From NCBI GenBank assembly GCA_965372405.1, contig CBDVCE010000019.1:1-64000 (forward strand): a stretch of 64,000 nt of DNA. Direction: 5' to 3'. A model generated the notes under the pieces. It saw only the letters and a program-made list of their open reading frames with translations. It had not been told where the DNA came from and made no database searches. Below are positions 18,940-27,484 of the stretch, one piece after another. Position 1 is the first letter of the stretch; each line of letters opens with the position of its first letter. The position numbers were made by a program, and so were the translations under genes. The stretch comes from Sunxiuqinia sp965372405 (lineage in GTDB: Bacteria; Bacteroidota; Bacteroidia; Bacteroidales; Prolixibacteraceae).

Positions 18940-20604
18940 ATGATGAGATTAAAATTATTTGTATTAATCTGTCTGTGCTTTACCAGACCTGTATTTGCAC
19001 AAAATGAAATTGACAAAGGTTTAGCAGCCTTAAATAAAGATGTATTAAAAGGACAATTAGAGTTTTTGGCCTCCGACTGGATGGAAGGTCGCAATACAGC
19101 TGAAAAAGGGGCTTATATATCTGCTGACTATATTGCAAGTATGTTTCAGGTGTATGGAATAAAGCCATTGGGAGATAGTGTCATATGGTACCCAAATCGT
19201 GAAGAGCGTAAGAAAGGTAAAAAATCACACTGGATACAAAGCTACTTCCAAAGCGTACCAATGATTGAATATTCACAAGGAGATGATAATAAATGTTCCA
19301 TCATAGAGCAAACGAATTATGGAAAGCGTTCCATACAGTTAAATTACAATTCAGACTTTAGAATAAGTATTCCAGGATACGCTGTGGAAAGTAGTGCCCC
19401 TGTTGTTTTTGTTGGATATGGATATAAGGATATAGCCAATGGGTATAATGACTTTAAGGGCATTGATGTGAAAGGGAAAATTATTATTCGTTTGTTAGGA
19501 CTGCCTGGTCATAAAGACACGCTATCACTTGCATATAAAAAATACATACCGAATGAAAAGTATTGGCAGCGAGGTATTCGGATAAAAAAAGATAAGACTG
19601 CCACTGATATGGGCGTATTAGCTGTTATTGAAGTTAATCCTGAAAAGGATAATATGATTTTCTGGGCAGATAATGTACCATTCAACATTAAAAGAAGCTA
19701 TTATGAAGGACCGAGACTGAATACGCCTTATAAAAGGTTAAGCATTCCAAATAAAACAATAGTAAATGGCTTAATTAAAATCAACCTTAGTCACCGCGCA
19801 TTAAATGAGTTGCTTCAAGGTAGTGATATTGATATTAAAGAGTATGAGTCGAAATCTGCAAGCTTAGAAAGTCAAAAGGCAAAGAAACTTGAAAAATCAC
19901 TGCACATAAAAAACTCCATCAATTCACGAATCATAAAAGCTCGCAATGTACTGGGGATGATTGAGGGGATAAATACAGATGAATTTATAGTTATTGGTGC
20001 CCACTATGATCATTTAGGTGTTAAAAACGGTTTCGTATTTAACGGTGCAGATGATAATGCCTCGGGAACAGTTGGCGTTATGAGTGTTGCAAAAGCCATT
20101 ATGGCAACTGGTAAAAAGCCTGAAAAAACGATAATTTTTGCAGCATGGACAGGTGAAGAGAAAGGTTTGCTAGGCTCCCGTTATTTTGTTGAAAACCCAC
20201 CATTTTCAATCAATCAGATTAAGTACTACCACAATCTTGATATGATCGGTAGAGATGTTAACGATGATGAAGGTGTTAAGTGTTATTTCACCTATTCCAG
20301 TGAAATAGAATTCATAAAGGCATTAAGTGAAAAACATATCAATCAATATAAGCTCAATCTTTTATTGGATTATAAGGCAAAAGATAAACCAAGGGGAGGA
20401 AGTGATCATAGTGCATTTGCAGCAAAGAACATACCTGTTAGTTTTATGATTACAGGCATTCACGATGATTACCATTCTCCATCTGATGAAAAAGAAAAGA
20501 TCAATTACGATAAGATGCTGAATATTGTGAAGTTGTGCTTTCTCAATTTTTGGCAATTGGCGAATGAGCCTCAACGATTAAAACAAATTCATGGTGATAG
20601 TTAA
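18940..20604 (+). CDS. M28-family zinc aminopeptidase with PA domain, secreted
   Basis: A 554-aa exported peptidase (signal peptide ending near VFAQN, residue 21). A protease-associated insert is visible at about 145-250 (VVFVGYGYKD, GIDVKGKIIIRL). The M28 zinc ligands are His and Asp in GAHYDHLG and NGADDNASG, catalytic Glu in TGEEKGLLGS, Asp in YHNLDMIG, and the last His in DDYHSPSDE. It is the last gene of the plus-strand enzyme run, 40 bp after the phosphoesterase. M28 enzymes trim amino acids from peptides; in this setting it could digest the peptide part of glycopeptides. The substrate is not readable from sequence. Confidence 0.9.
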   Translation: MMRLKLFVLICLCFTRPVFAQNEIDKGLAALNKDVLKGQLEFLASDWMEGRNTAEKGAYISADYIASMFQVYGIKPLGDSVIWYPNREERKKGKKSHWIQSYFQSVPMIEYSQGDDNKCSIIEQTNYGKRSIQLNYNSDFRISIPGYAVESSAPVVFVGYGYKDIANGYNDFKGIDVKGKIIIRLLGLPGHKDTLSLAYKKYIPNEKYWQRGIRIKKDKTATDMGVLAVIEVNPEKDNMIFWADNVPFNIKRSYYEGPRLNTPYKRLSIPNKTIVNGLIKINLSHRALNELLQGSDIDIKEYESKSASLESQKAKKLEKSLHIKNSINSRIIKARNVLGMIEGINTDEFIVIGAHYDHLGVKNGFVFNGADDNASGTVGVMSVAKAIMATGKKPEKTIIFAAWTGEEKGLLGSRYFVENPPFSINQIKYYHNLDMIGRDVNDDEGVKCYFTYSSEIEFIKALSEKHINQYKLNLLLDYKAKDKPRGGSDHSAFAAKNIPVSFMITGIHDDYHSPSDEKEKINYDKMLNIVKLCFLNFWQLANEPQRLKQIHGDS

Positions 20605-20649
20605 GCTACTGAACGGTTGGCGTAGATTTAGTAGCAGATTTGCGTTCGG

Positions 20650-20674
20650 TTATCCGTCCGAAAGGAACGGATAA
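20650..20674 (+). terminator. Hairpin with GAAA tetraloop at end of locus A
   Basis: TTATCCGTCC (20650-20659), loop GAAA, then GG-A-ACGGATAA (20664-20674) make a ten-bp stem with one bulged A. It starts 46 bp after the M28 stop. The following bases are not a clean U-tract, so this may be an end-of-operon hairpin that stabilises the 3' end and not a classical terminator. Confidence 0.5.
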
Positions 20675-20789
20675 TTGGATGTGAATCTTTTCTTCGAAGA
20701 CCACCAAACATCGCCATGCAATGGCACTTTACTACACGTTTTTTTTATTTAATCTTAAAAGTTTAGTTAATCAATAATAAAGCAATGAC

Positions 20790-21015
20790 TGGTGTGTCAT
20801 CATGCCACAGCTTCCCTAAACAAAAAAGGAAGCATTGGCGCGGTGACATTGCTTGTCCAAATGAAAAGTAAGCTTATGGTGCAGCGACATTACGTGCCTG
20901 TACGATAAGGGAACGCGTGGCGCGGCGACATTGGTTCCCCAAGCAGAAGTGGAGCTTTGGCGAAGTGACACGATAAAACTTATTCGAAGTGGATGCATGG
21001 CACAGTGACGTTTGC
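20790..21015 (+). repeat. Array of 15-bp boxes at 40/41-bp spacing
   Basis: Five direct copies of a box close to TGGCGCRGYGACATT start at 20836, 20877, 20918, 20958 and 20998, spaced 41, 41, 40 and 40 bp. A sixth, weaker copy is inverted at 20793-20807. Each box is preceded by a GGAAGC-like element, and in copies 1-3 the box sits between complementary flanks (AAGCA/TGCTT, GTAA/TTAC, GGGAAC/GTTCCC), so the stem varies while the loop is kept. GCTTCC (20810-20815) and GGAAGC (20828-20833) pair the inverted copy to copy 1. No coding potential is seen. The remaining DNA of 20605-21191 shows nothing further. Confidence 0.75.
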
Positions 21016-21191
21016 TGAGATTGTAAAATTCAATAGATTTTAATCAATTCGAGTGCAATTCACATGGACAAATATGAGAACTACTGAGACAGATGCATTC
21101 ATGTGTAAATCTGGCTTACATGAAGCCATCAAAAACCCGTATAAAAAGAAAATCAGCTAATCACACAAACATGTAATTAACTGACTTACTG

Positions 21192-21265
21192 TACCCCGGA
21201 AGGGATTCGAACCCATGACATTCGCCTTAGAAGGGCGACGCTCTATCCAGCTGAGCTACCGGGGC
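21192..21265 (-). tRNA. tRNA-Arg (anticodon UCU)
   Basis: On the minus strand a 74-nt cloverleaf can be folded: acceptor GCCCCGG with CCGGGGU (G1-U72 wobble), D-arm GCUC/GAGC, anticodon stem CGCC/GGCG around CUUCUAA (anticodon UCU), and T-arm GGGUUCGAAUCCC. The CCA end is not encoded. UCU reads AGA/AGG arginine codons. The gene stands alone between the repeat array and asnA. Confidence 0.95.
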
Positions 21266-21354
21266 ATCCATTTTAGCGGTTGCAAAGATAAAAAAATATC
21301 AAAAACCCTCCGGGAAAAATCGAAAAAAATCAAATTCTCCCAAAGAATATTTTT

Positions 21355-22389
21355 CTATACAAGATGTATGTTATTTTCTTTACACTGACTTATCATCTCA
21401 TCTGGCCATATACTTGACTGAATTTCACCGATATGCGCTTTTTGCAGGAAGAACATGCAAATACGAGACTGTCCGATTCCACCACCGATAGAAAGTGGCA
21501 ATTCATCATTCAATAATCTCTGGTGCCAGTACAATTCCTTACGATCTTCAGTTCCTGTGATTTCCAACTGACGAAGCAAAGCTTCTTTATCTACGCGGAT
21601 ACCCATTGAAGAAATTTCAAACGAACGTTGTAATACCGGATTCCAGATAACAATATCACCGTTTAATCCTTTAAAACCGGCACTATTATCTGACGACCAA
21701 TCATCATAGTCAGGAGCACGTCCATCGTGAATTTTACCACCAGGCATCTCTCCACCAATACCAATAATAAATACAGCACCAAATTCTTTGCAAACTGCAT
21801 CTTCACGTTCTTTTGAACTTAAATCTGGATATTTTACTTCCAATTCTTCAGCATGAATAAAAGTAATCTCCTCAGGAAGTATTGGCTTAATCTGTGGATA
21901 ATGTTCGTATACAAAAAATTCGGTGCGAAGTAGCGCCGTATATATTTTACGAACAACCTTTATCAAAAATTCAAGGTTTCTTTCTTCTTTGGTAATAACA
22001 CGTTCCCAATCCCACTGGTCAACGTATAATGAATGGATATTTGTCAATTCCTCATCAGGACGAATTGCATTCATATCAGTATATAAACCGTAACCAGCCT
22101 CAATTTCAAGGTCAGCCAGAGTCATTCTTTTCCACTTTGCCAATGAATGTACTACTTCAGCAATATTATCATTTAATTCTTTTACAGGAAACGCAACCGG
22201 ACGTTCAACACCATTAAGGTCATCATTAATCCCAGTTCCTTTCATTACAAATAAAGGTGCTGTAACCCTACTCAATTTTAATTCAGAAGATAAATCTTGC
22301 TGAAAAAAATCTTTAACCAGCTTAATAGCTTTTTCAGTCTGTCTCAAGTCCAGGTGAGATTGATAGTTCTCTGGAAAATATAATTTCAT
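21355..22389 (-). CDS. asnA: Aspartate--ammonia ligase AsnA
   Basis: A 344-aa cytoplasmic enzyme that makes asparagine from aspartate, ammonia and ATP. The length and many conserved blocks match AsnA (class II aminoacyl-tRNA synthetase-like fold): VTAPLFVMKGTGINDDLNG, VHSLAKWKR, GLYTDMNAIR, SVYVDQWDWE-like HSLYVDQWDWE, RAPDYDDW and GGGIGQSR near the C-terminus. A TATTTTTG -7-type box lies 58-65 bp upstream on the minus strand (22447-22454). It is a housekeeping gene with no link to the neighbouring loci. Confidence 0.97.
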   Translation of the reverse strand: MKLYFPENYQSHLDLRQTEKAIKLVKDFFQQDLSSELKLSRVTAPLFVMKGTGINDDLNGVERPVAFPVKELNDNIAEVVHSLAKWKRMTLADLEIEAGYGLYTDMNAIRPDEELTNIHSLYVDQWDWERVITKEERNLEFLIKVVRKIYTALLRTEFFVYEHYPQIKPILPEEITFIHAEELEVKYPDLSSKEREDAVCKEFGAVFIIGIGGEMPGGKIHDGRAPDYDDWSSDNSAGFKGLNGDIVIWNPVLQRSFEISSMGIRVDKEALLRQLEITGTEDRKELYWHQRLLNDELPLSIGGGIGQSRICMFFLQKAHIGEIQSSIWPDEMISQCKENNIHLV

Positions 22390-22446
22390 CGATTATTGGT
22401 TTTCTTCCGGGTTCCCGGTATTTTACAATTAATAACTTCTTCGGAT

Positions 22447-22454
22447 CAAAAATA
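22447..22454 (-). promoter_or_regulatory. Possible -7 box of asnA promoter
   Basis: Minus-strand TATTTTTG fits TAnnTTTG and lies 58 bp before the asnA start. No TTG is seen at about 20 bp further upstream, so only the -7 element supports it. Confidence 0.35.
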
Positions 22455-22578
22455 GCATTATTCTTTAATATCTGAACTTTTATCTTACAATTTGAAATAT
22501 AAACCAACAAATACTTAACAACAAGACAATAATTCATTGCAAACTAAAATACATCACCATCTAACAAGTTGTTTTTTC

Positions 22579-22586
22579 TATTTTTG
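22579..22586 (+). promoter_or_regulatory. Possible -7 box just upstream of MFS start
   Basis: TATTTTTG fits TAnnTTTG and ends only 7 bp before the chosen ATG, which would give a leaderless or nearly leaderless transcript. No TTG at the usual distance is present. Confidence 0.25.
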
Positions 22587-22593
22587 TAGAAAT

Positions 22594-23760
22594 ATGAAGA
22601 GACTGCCTCCAAACATCCTGAATCTCTATTTAATAAAAATTGCCAAATGGTTTAATCTGGTAATGCCTGTTGTGGTTATTTTCTATCAGGACAATGACTT
22701 AAGCATGCAAGACATCTTCTTACTGAAGTCCATTTATTCCATCGCCATTGTGATTATGGAAATCCCTTCTGGGTATTTGGCTGATGTATGGGGGAGAAAA
22801 AAGACCTTGATACTTGGTGCAATTATGGCGGCTACCGGATTTGCCATGTACAGCTTTTCTTATGGTTTTTGGGCGTTTGCACTTGCTGAAATTGTGCTAG
22901 GTATCGGACATAGTTTTGTTTCAGGTGCCGATTCGGCCATGCTTTATGACACGCTAAAAGCAAACCAGAAAGAAAAGGAATACATTAAACATGAAGGCTG
23001 GGTAACATCATCGGGGAATTTTGCCGAAGCCATTGCCGGTGTACTTGGTGGCCTGCTGGCAACTGCTAGTTTACGCTGGCCTTTCTACTTCCAATTCGGA
23101 GTAGCCTCAATTGCTATTCCTTCGGCTTTCTTTTTAAAAGAGCCAACTGTTCACATAAAGAAAGTAGCGATGGGCTTTCGGGATATTCTCACAACCGTTA
23201 AAAAAACATTTACCAATCCCCTACTTCGGGCTGCACTGCTTACCTCTTCATTTACAGGAACGGCATCACTAACCTTTGCCTGGTTTGTGCAACCTTACTT
23301 TCAGGAAGCAGGCCTACCACTTAGCCTTTTTGGTTTGATGTGGACCTTACTGAACCTTTCGGTGGGATTCTCTTCCATGTATTCATATAAAGTAGAACGT
23401 AAGCTTGGAAGGAAGTATTCACTTCTGGGAATTGTCATTTTGCTAAGTCTGGGCTATTTCTTATCAGCTATTTCAGTAAGTCTTGCCGGGATAGCCTTAC
23501 TCTTTTTCTTTTACCTTGTGCGGGGTATCGCCCACCCCATTTTAAAAGACTACATTAACCAATACACCGATACCGAAGTAAGGGCAACCATTCTTTCTGT
23601 TCGGAACTTTATCATCCGAATCAACTTCGCGATTATTGGCCCAGTGCTTGGTTATATTACTGACCATTTCAGTTTAAACCTTGCTCTTGCTCTAACAGGT
23701 GCTGGATATCTGATTAGCGGTTTAATAAGTATGATACCACTTTTGAGGAAAGATTCTTGA
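22594..23760 (+). CDS. Major facilitator superfamily transporter
   Basis: About 388 aa with some twelve hydrophobic segments and the MFS loop 2-3 motif GYLADVWGRKKTLILGA. I start at the ATG at 22594 (MKRLPPNILNLYL), because the in-frame TTG at 22537 would add an unlikely His/Cys-rich leader and lies before a -7-like TATTTTTG at 22579-22586. The proteins closest in style are drug- or sugar-efflux-like MFS members with the GADSAMLYD motif in TM4-5. Substrate unknown. It is divergent from asnA and its codon use looks slightly more GC-rich than the PUL genes. Confidence 0.9.
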   Translation: MKRLPPNILNLYLIKIAKWFNLVMPVVVIFYQDNDLSMQDIFLLKSIYSIAIVIMEIPSGYLADVWGRKKTLILGAIMAATGFAMYSFSYGFWAFALAEIVLGIGHSFVSGADSAMLYDTLKANQKEKEYIKHEGWVTSSGNFAEAIAGVLGGLLATASLRWPFYFQFGVASIAIPSAFFLKEPTVHIKKVAMGFRDILTTVKKTFTNPLLRAALLTSSFTGTASLTFAWFVQPYFQEAGLPLSLFGLMWTLLNLSVGFSSMYSYKVERKLGRKYSLLGIVILLSLGYFLSAISVSLAGIALLFFFYLVRGIAHPILKDYINQYTDTEVRATILSVRNFIIRINFAIIGPVLGYITDHFSLNLALALTGAGYLISGLISMIPLLRKDS

Positions 23761-23900
23761 CACTGGAATTCCCAACTCTCCGAATTGCCTATTTTTCAGT
23801 CTGATACAAATTTGAGATTGTGAACTTGTGGCTCAACGACTGAGAAAACTGAGACTGAACACTGAGACTATAAACGCTCATATTGTACCCAAACTCATTA

Positions 23901-24725
23901 TTAATTAGCATATTTCAAGCGATTCTTTTCACTATAAATTATTGGAAGCACATAGCTGACCTTGTGAAACTTTCCTCTTCTATAAAAAACATCCCAATCA
24001 AGAATTTCACCTGCAACCCGTATTGCTTCTTCATTTAAAATTTCAATATCCGATTTCCTGACAACCTTTACAATCTCAGGCTTGGGAATTTCACCAGAAT
24101 GCAATAAAACGAAAACTTTAATTTTCAGATCTTCTAAATCAGGTATCGCATTCCAATCTATTCTTTCATGTACAAATTCATTCAACCTGCGCTTTGCGTT
24201 ATAATTTGTAGGAGAATAAATTGACTTGTGTAGTTTGTCATTATTATAATCAACTTGCCCAACTACCTTTCCCTCTTTAAGATTCAATTCAGTTTCTTTC
24301 TCATAAAAGTATTCGTAACCTGCATGAAAGTAATGAATCAACTCTCCTTGTGGAATAACCAAATCACCCGTAAACCAATTGGCGTTCACTTTCCCATCAA
24401 AAAATTCATAGCCAAAAAGCTCACTTAAATCAGCCTTTATGCTATCATCACTGTAATTACAACTATAAATATTCGTCAGAAAAAGCTCCTTGTCTTCAAT
24501 TGTCCATTCGGCAATGTAGCCACGCCAACATGCCGTATTTAATCCCGCTTCATTCTCACCAAACATTTTCAGTTGCAAGAAATCAATATCAAGCCTTGCT
24601 TGAAGTGGATTGGAAAAGACATAAGTAGTATCACCATTCCAGATTAAAATATCTCCAGCTTGCCCAGTACAGAAACTAAAAATAGGTAAGAATAGGATGC
24701 CTATAAGAAGTTTTATTTGTTTCAT
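23901..24725 (-). CDS. Secreted protein of unknown function with TonB C-terminal-like end
   Basis: A 274-aa protein from the ATG at 24725, which gives a clean signal peptide (MKQIKLLIGILFLPIFSFC, Cys19); a longer reading to 24794 adds a second hydrophobic stretch and is less likely. The middle (GDILIWNGDTTYVFSNPLQ and on) is not recognised. The last 80 residues (LKIKVFVLLHSGEIPKPEIV through EAIRVAGEILDWDVFYRRGK) resemble the TonB C-terminal fold used by energy-transducer-like proteins. It has no transmembrane anchor typical of TonB, so a transducer role is doubtful. Confidence 0.7.
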   Translation of the reverse strand: MKQIKLLIGILFLPIFSFCTGQAGDILIWNGDTTYVFSNPLQARLDIDFLQLKMFGENEAGLNTACWRGYIAEWTIEDKELFLTNIYSCNYSDDSIKADLSELFGYEFFDGKVNANWFTGDLVIPQGELIHYFHAGYEYFYEKETELNLKEGKVVGQVDYNNDKLHKSIYSPTNYNAKRRLNEFVHERIDWNAIPDLEDLKIKVFVLLHSGEIPKPEIVKVVRKSDIEILNEEAIRVAGEILDWDVFYRRGKFHKVSYVLPIIYSEKNRLKYAN

Positions 24726-24853
24726 AAGTTTAGTTAAAAGGCCAAATACAAGCAAAAACCAAGCCGAAACAATGATCTTGCCTGCATTTCCCAAAAAGTT
24801 TAGAAATTAAGCTGAGGATTCAGGATTTAAGTTCAACAACCATTTGCTTTCAA

Positions 24854-25498
24854 CTAACTATCGAGTCCAAATAAGTCAAACGGTTGGATACTGAAAAATT
24901 CATTTAATAAAAATACGGAAAGAAGAATATAGGCAACAAACCCAAGTACAATAAGAAACTGAGTCCACGATGTTTTTTGAATATCTTGTCTTGCATTCAC
25001 ATCACAAACCTCTCCTGGGCAGTACTGTGCTTTTTCTTTATAAAATAAGGAGTAAAACTTACATCCCAAACAAATACCAAACACCGCTTCAAAGAATAAG
25101 AATACAAGGCATATCATACAAATAATGCCTGTTATAGGACTAAACGAATTAACAATTATCTGTAAAACAAGCATGATTGATGCCAAAACGGCTCCAATTA
25201 TCCATGCGAACCTTTTTTGCTGAGCTCCAACATATTCAGGAGTCTGATTTCTCACAATTAGCCGCCCAATAATTAGCGTTGGAGAAAACTTGGGATTAAT
25301 AAAAACACGGATTAAAATATCGGTTAAGAAAATTACAATTGCATACTTCAACAATACAAAATCACCGTTTACAGCCATTTGTATGGAGATAAACATCAGC
25401 ATAAAAAGGATTCCTGCTGCCGCCCTTATTTCGCGTTCATTTAATACCGGAATATTATAACCTTCAACATCTTCACCAAACTTTATAATCTTACTCAT
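24854..25498 (-). CDS. DUF4395-family membrane protein
   Basis: A 214-aa integral membrane protein with about five hydrophobic segments (residues 25-45, 50-66, 95-113, 120-140, 185-203). The Cys pattern CLGCKFYSLF in the fourth segment and YCPGEVC after it fit DUF4395 proteins, which are often found near thioredoxin- or rhodanese-like genes; none is seen here. The first 25 residues are polar and probably cytoplasmic. Function unknown. Confidence 0.78.
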   Translation of the reverse strand: MSKIIKFGEDVEGYNIPVLNEREIRAAAGILFMLMFISIQMAVNGDFVLLKYAIVIFLTDILIRVFINPKFSPTLIIGRLIVRNQTPEYVGAQQKRFAWIIGAVLASIMLVLQIIVNSFSPITGIICMICLVFLFFEAVFGICLGCKFYSLFYKEKAQYCPGEVCDVNARQDIQKTSWTQFLIVLGFVAYILLSVFLLNEFFSIQPFDLFGLDS

Positions 25499-25550
25499 AA
25501 CAAACTAATTTTTATATATTTAAATGTATTTTAAAACAATATGAAGTTAA

Positions 25551-25991
25551 TTAGTGATTCTCTCCCTCTGCCAACTCTTTCAATTTTTCATTCATTAGCT
25601 GAAATCCTTTACGGGTATTGGTATTCAAATTCTTCCAGAAAAAAGGAACAAGGATACCTTTAAACTTTTCACGATGAATAAAACGAGTTTGCTCTCCAAC
25701 CATTTCTTTCAGTTGAAAAACATGCTCTCCATCAAATACGCCTGGCATTAACAGCTTACCCTTCCAACGAAACTCAACGGGCTTATTATGCTTCAGGCAA
25801 ACGGGCTTAAAGGTCATTGGCTTTGATTCCGGGGTCTGAATAACAACTTTCAAGCGTTCCCCTACTTCAGTTTTGCCTTCAATTGACTTTATAAATGGAT
25901 TCCATTTGGGGTAGTTTTCAACATCTAACAATATATCCCATACTTTTTCAACTGGTGCATTGATATCGATTTCCGTGTAAAGATGTTTCAT
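25551..25991 (-). CDS. SRPBCC-family (START-like) protein
   Basis: A 146-aa soluble protein with the helix-grip fold signature at its start (EIDINAPVEKVWDILLDVENYPKWNPFI), seen in polyketide-cyclase/dehydrase-like SRPBCC proteins. These bind hydrophobic ligands in a deep pocket. Late residues TRFIHREKFKGILVPFFWKNL are also usual for this group. There is no signal peptide. It may be transcribed with the downstream DUF4395 gene (52 bp gap). Ligand unknown. Confidence 0.85.
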   Translation of the reverse strand: MKHLYTEIDINAPVEKVWDILLDVENYPKWNPFIKSIEGKTEVGERLKVVIQTPESKPMTFKPVCLKHNKPVEFRWKGKLLMPGVFDGEHVFQLKEMVGEQTRFIHREKFKGILVPFFWKNLNTNTRKGFQLMNEKLKELAEGENH

Positions 25992-26129
25992 GAATGCTTA
26001 TTTGTCTAGAATTTAACACACAAGATAAAGAAATAGTTTGAATTTAATCGAGTTACTGCAATCTTGGCTCTTGGTTCTAGTCTCTTGATTCTGGAATATG
26101 ATACTCCTCATCCCGAACGAAATGAAATG

Positions 26130-26144
26130 GAGATCCGGGATCTC
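26130..26144. repeat. 15-bp palindrome at transposase 3' end
   Basis: GAGATCC-G-GGATCTC is a perfect palindrome with seven-bp arms, directly at the end of the IS4-type remnant. The flanking text (CATCCCGAACGAAATGAAAT) has the look of a dispersed Bacteroidota repeat, but no second copy is in this window. Confidence 0.5.
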
Positions 26145-27334
26145 TATCGGATAACTTGATACTTGCTCCCCTCTGATTCTATAGCTAATTCATCATTAAT
26201 TTCACCAACAATTAAACTCTGAACGTTTAAAACAAATAGTGCTGCATAAAAGTATTGCAGTATGCTATGTTGTGAATAACCTGAAAAGTGTTCAGCTTTA
26301 ATTTTGTTTTTCAGTTCGTCATAAAAAATCTCTACGCCCCATCTCAAAAAATAGAGCTTCTTGAATATTGAATCCGGGTATCCTTCTGTATCACACAAGG
26401 ATGCTATAAGTATTTCAATTTCTCCAGTTTTGTATTTTTCCCGGGATACATTTTTACCATATTGGTGCTTAACCCGCTTTCGTAAAACTTGCGGGTAACA
26501 TTGTTAAAATCAACTTTAGATCTTATCAAGAAATCAGCACCTCTTTCATAAAGCTCATATATCAAGTTAAATGAAGGATAACCTCTGTCGTAAATAATCA
26601 AGTCTCCAGTGGTTGAGTATTCAAGGTGCTCCAGTGCCAGCTTACTTTCCCCGGTTGATAAAGGAGCCAGGCAGCCATCAATTACAAACTTGTTTAAAAC
26701 ATCATACAATACAGACACCCTTGCTTGCACAACACCTGTTTTAGACTGATTTTTAGTCTTACTATAAATCTTCTCCAATTCCTGCGTATTGGGCAAGGTC
26801 ATTCTTGATCCATCGACTGCCAACAGTCTGAACCCGTTCCATAACTTTATTAATACCAAAAACATATCAAAATGAGCGATAAAAATCGTCTCTTTTTCCC
26901 TTCTTCTTTGTCAAAAAACAATTACGTAGCTATGGCTATGAAAGGATTTTTAGCCTCGAATAAGAAAAAAATAATTCAATTTTATAATCAATCATTTTAA
27001 CATGCATTTGGTATAATTCATCGTTGTCTGTATAAAACTCTTCAACCAAGTTGTCTGACAAATATTTAAACACTTCAGGTTTTATTTTTTTGCGACACTG
27101 GACAAAGGCACTCTTTGTAAAATATTCAATATCACCAAGGCCAATTCTATTTTTAATGAAACTAACAAAGTTTTCAATTTCGATAGAAAGGCTCTTCGTT
27201 AAAAAGTTGATCATAAAAAGTATTGAATTATGAAAAGACTGTTTTCTTCTTCTGGTAAAATCACTCTGAGAAACTTTGTATTCTAAAATTATACTTTGAG
27301 AAAACACCCTATTCTTGATTATATTCAAAATCAT
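26144..27334 (-). pseudogene. IS4-type DDE transposase remnant, broken in at least three pieces
   Basis: Three minus-strand fragments line up with one IS4-type transposase: 26936-27334 (N-terminal part, FLTKSLSIEIENFV and TKSAFVQCRKKIKPEVF), 26404-26865 (LLAVDGSRMTLPNT with the first catalytic Asp, then IIYDRGYPSF with the second), and 26144-26398 (YFLRWGVEIFYDELKNKIKA, which contains the catalytic Glu and the YREK-like signature). The pieces are separated by stops and frame changes and the C-terminus ends early at YQVIR. Terminal inverted repeats were not found, so this is a decayed insertion sequence. Confidence 0.82.
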
Positions 27335-27484
27335 TTCAGGTGTTTTTTTTCATGCTCGTATTCCTTTGATTATGATATAAATACACAAAATACCAGCCAA
27401 AACAACGAGTTCACATAGCTGACATTCAATGTATTATGTGTTAACCTAATGACATTGATCGCGTGGTAGCAACGTATAATCAAT

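Noticed and set aside
20816..20998. Minus-strand 60-codon frame over the 41-bp array
   Set aside because: It only mirrors the repeat array; the 40/41-bp spacing is not a multiple of three, so no reading frame is preserved.
22334..22537. 67-codon minus-strand frame upstream of asnA
   Set aside because: It overlaps the asnA start and promoter region and shows no conserved features.
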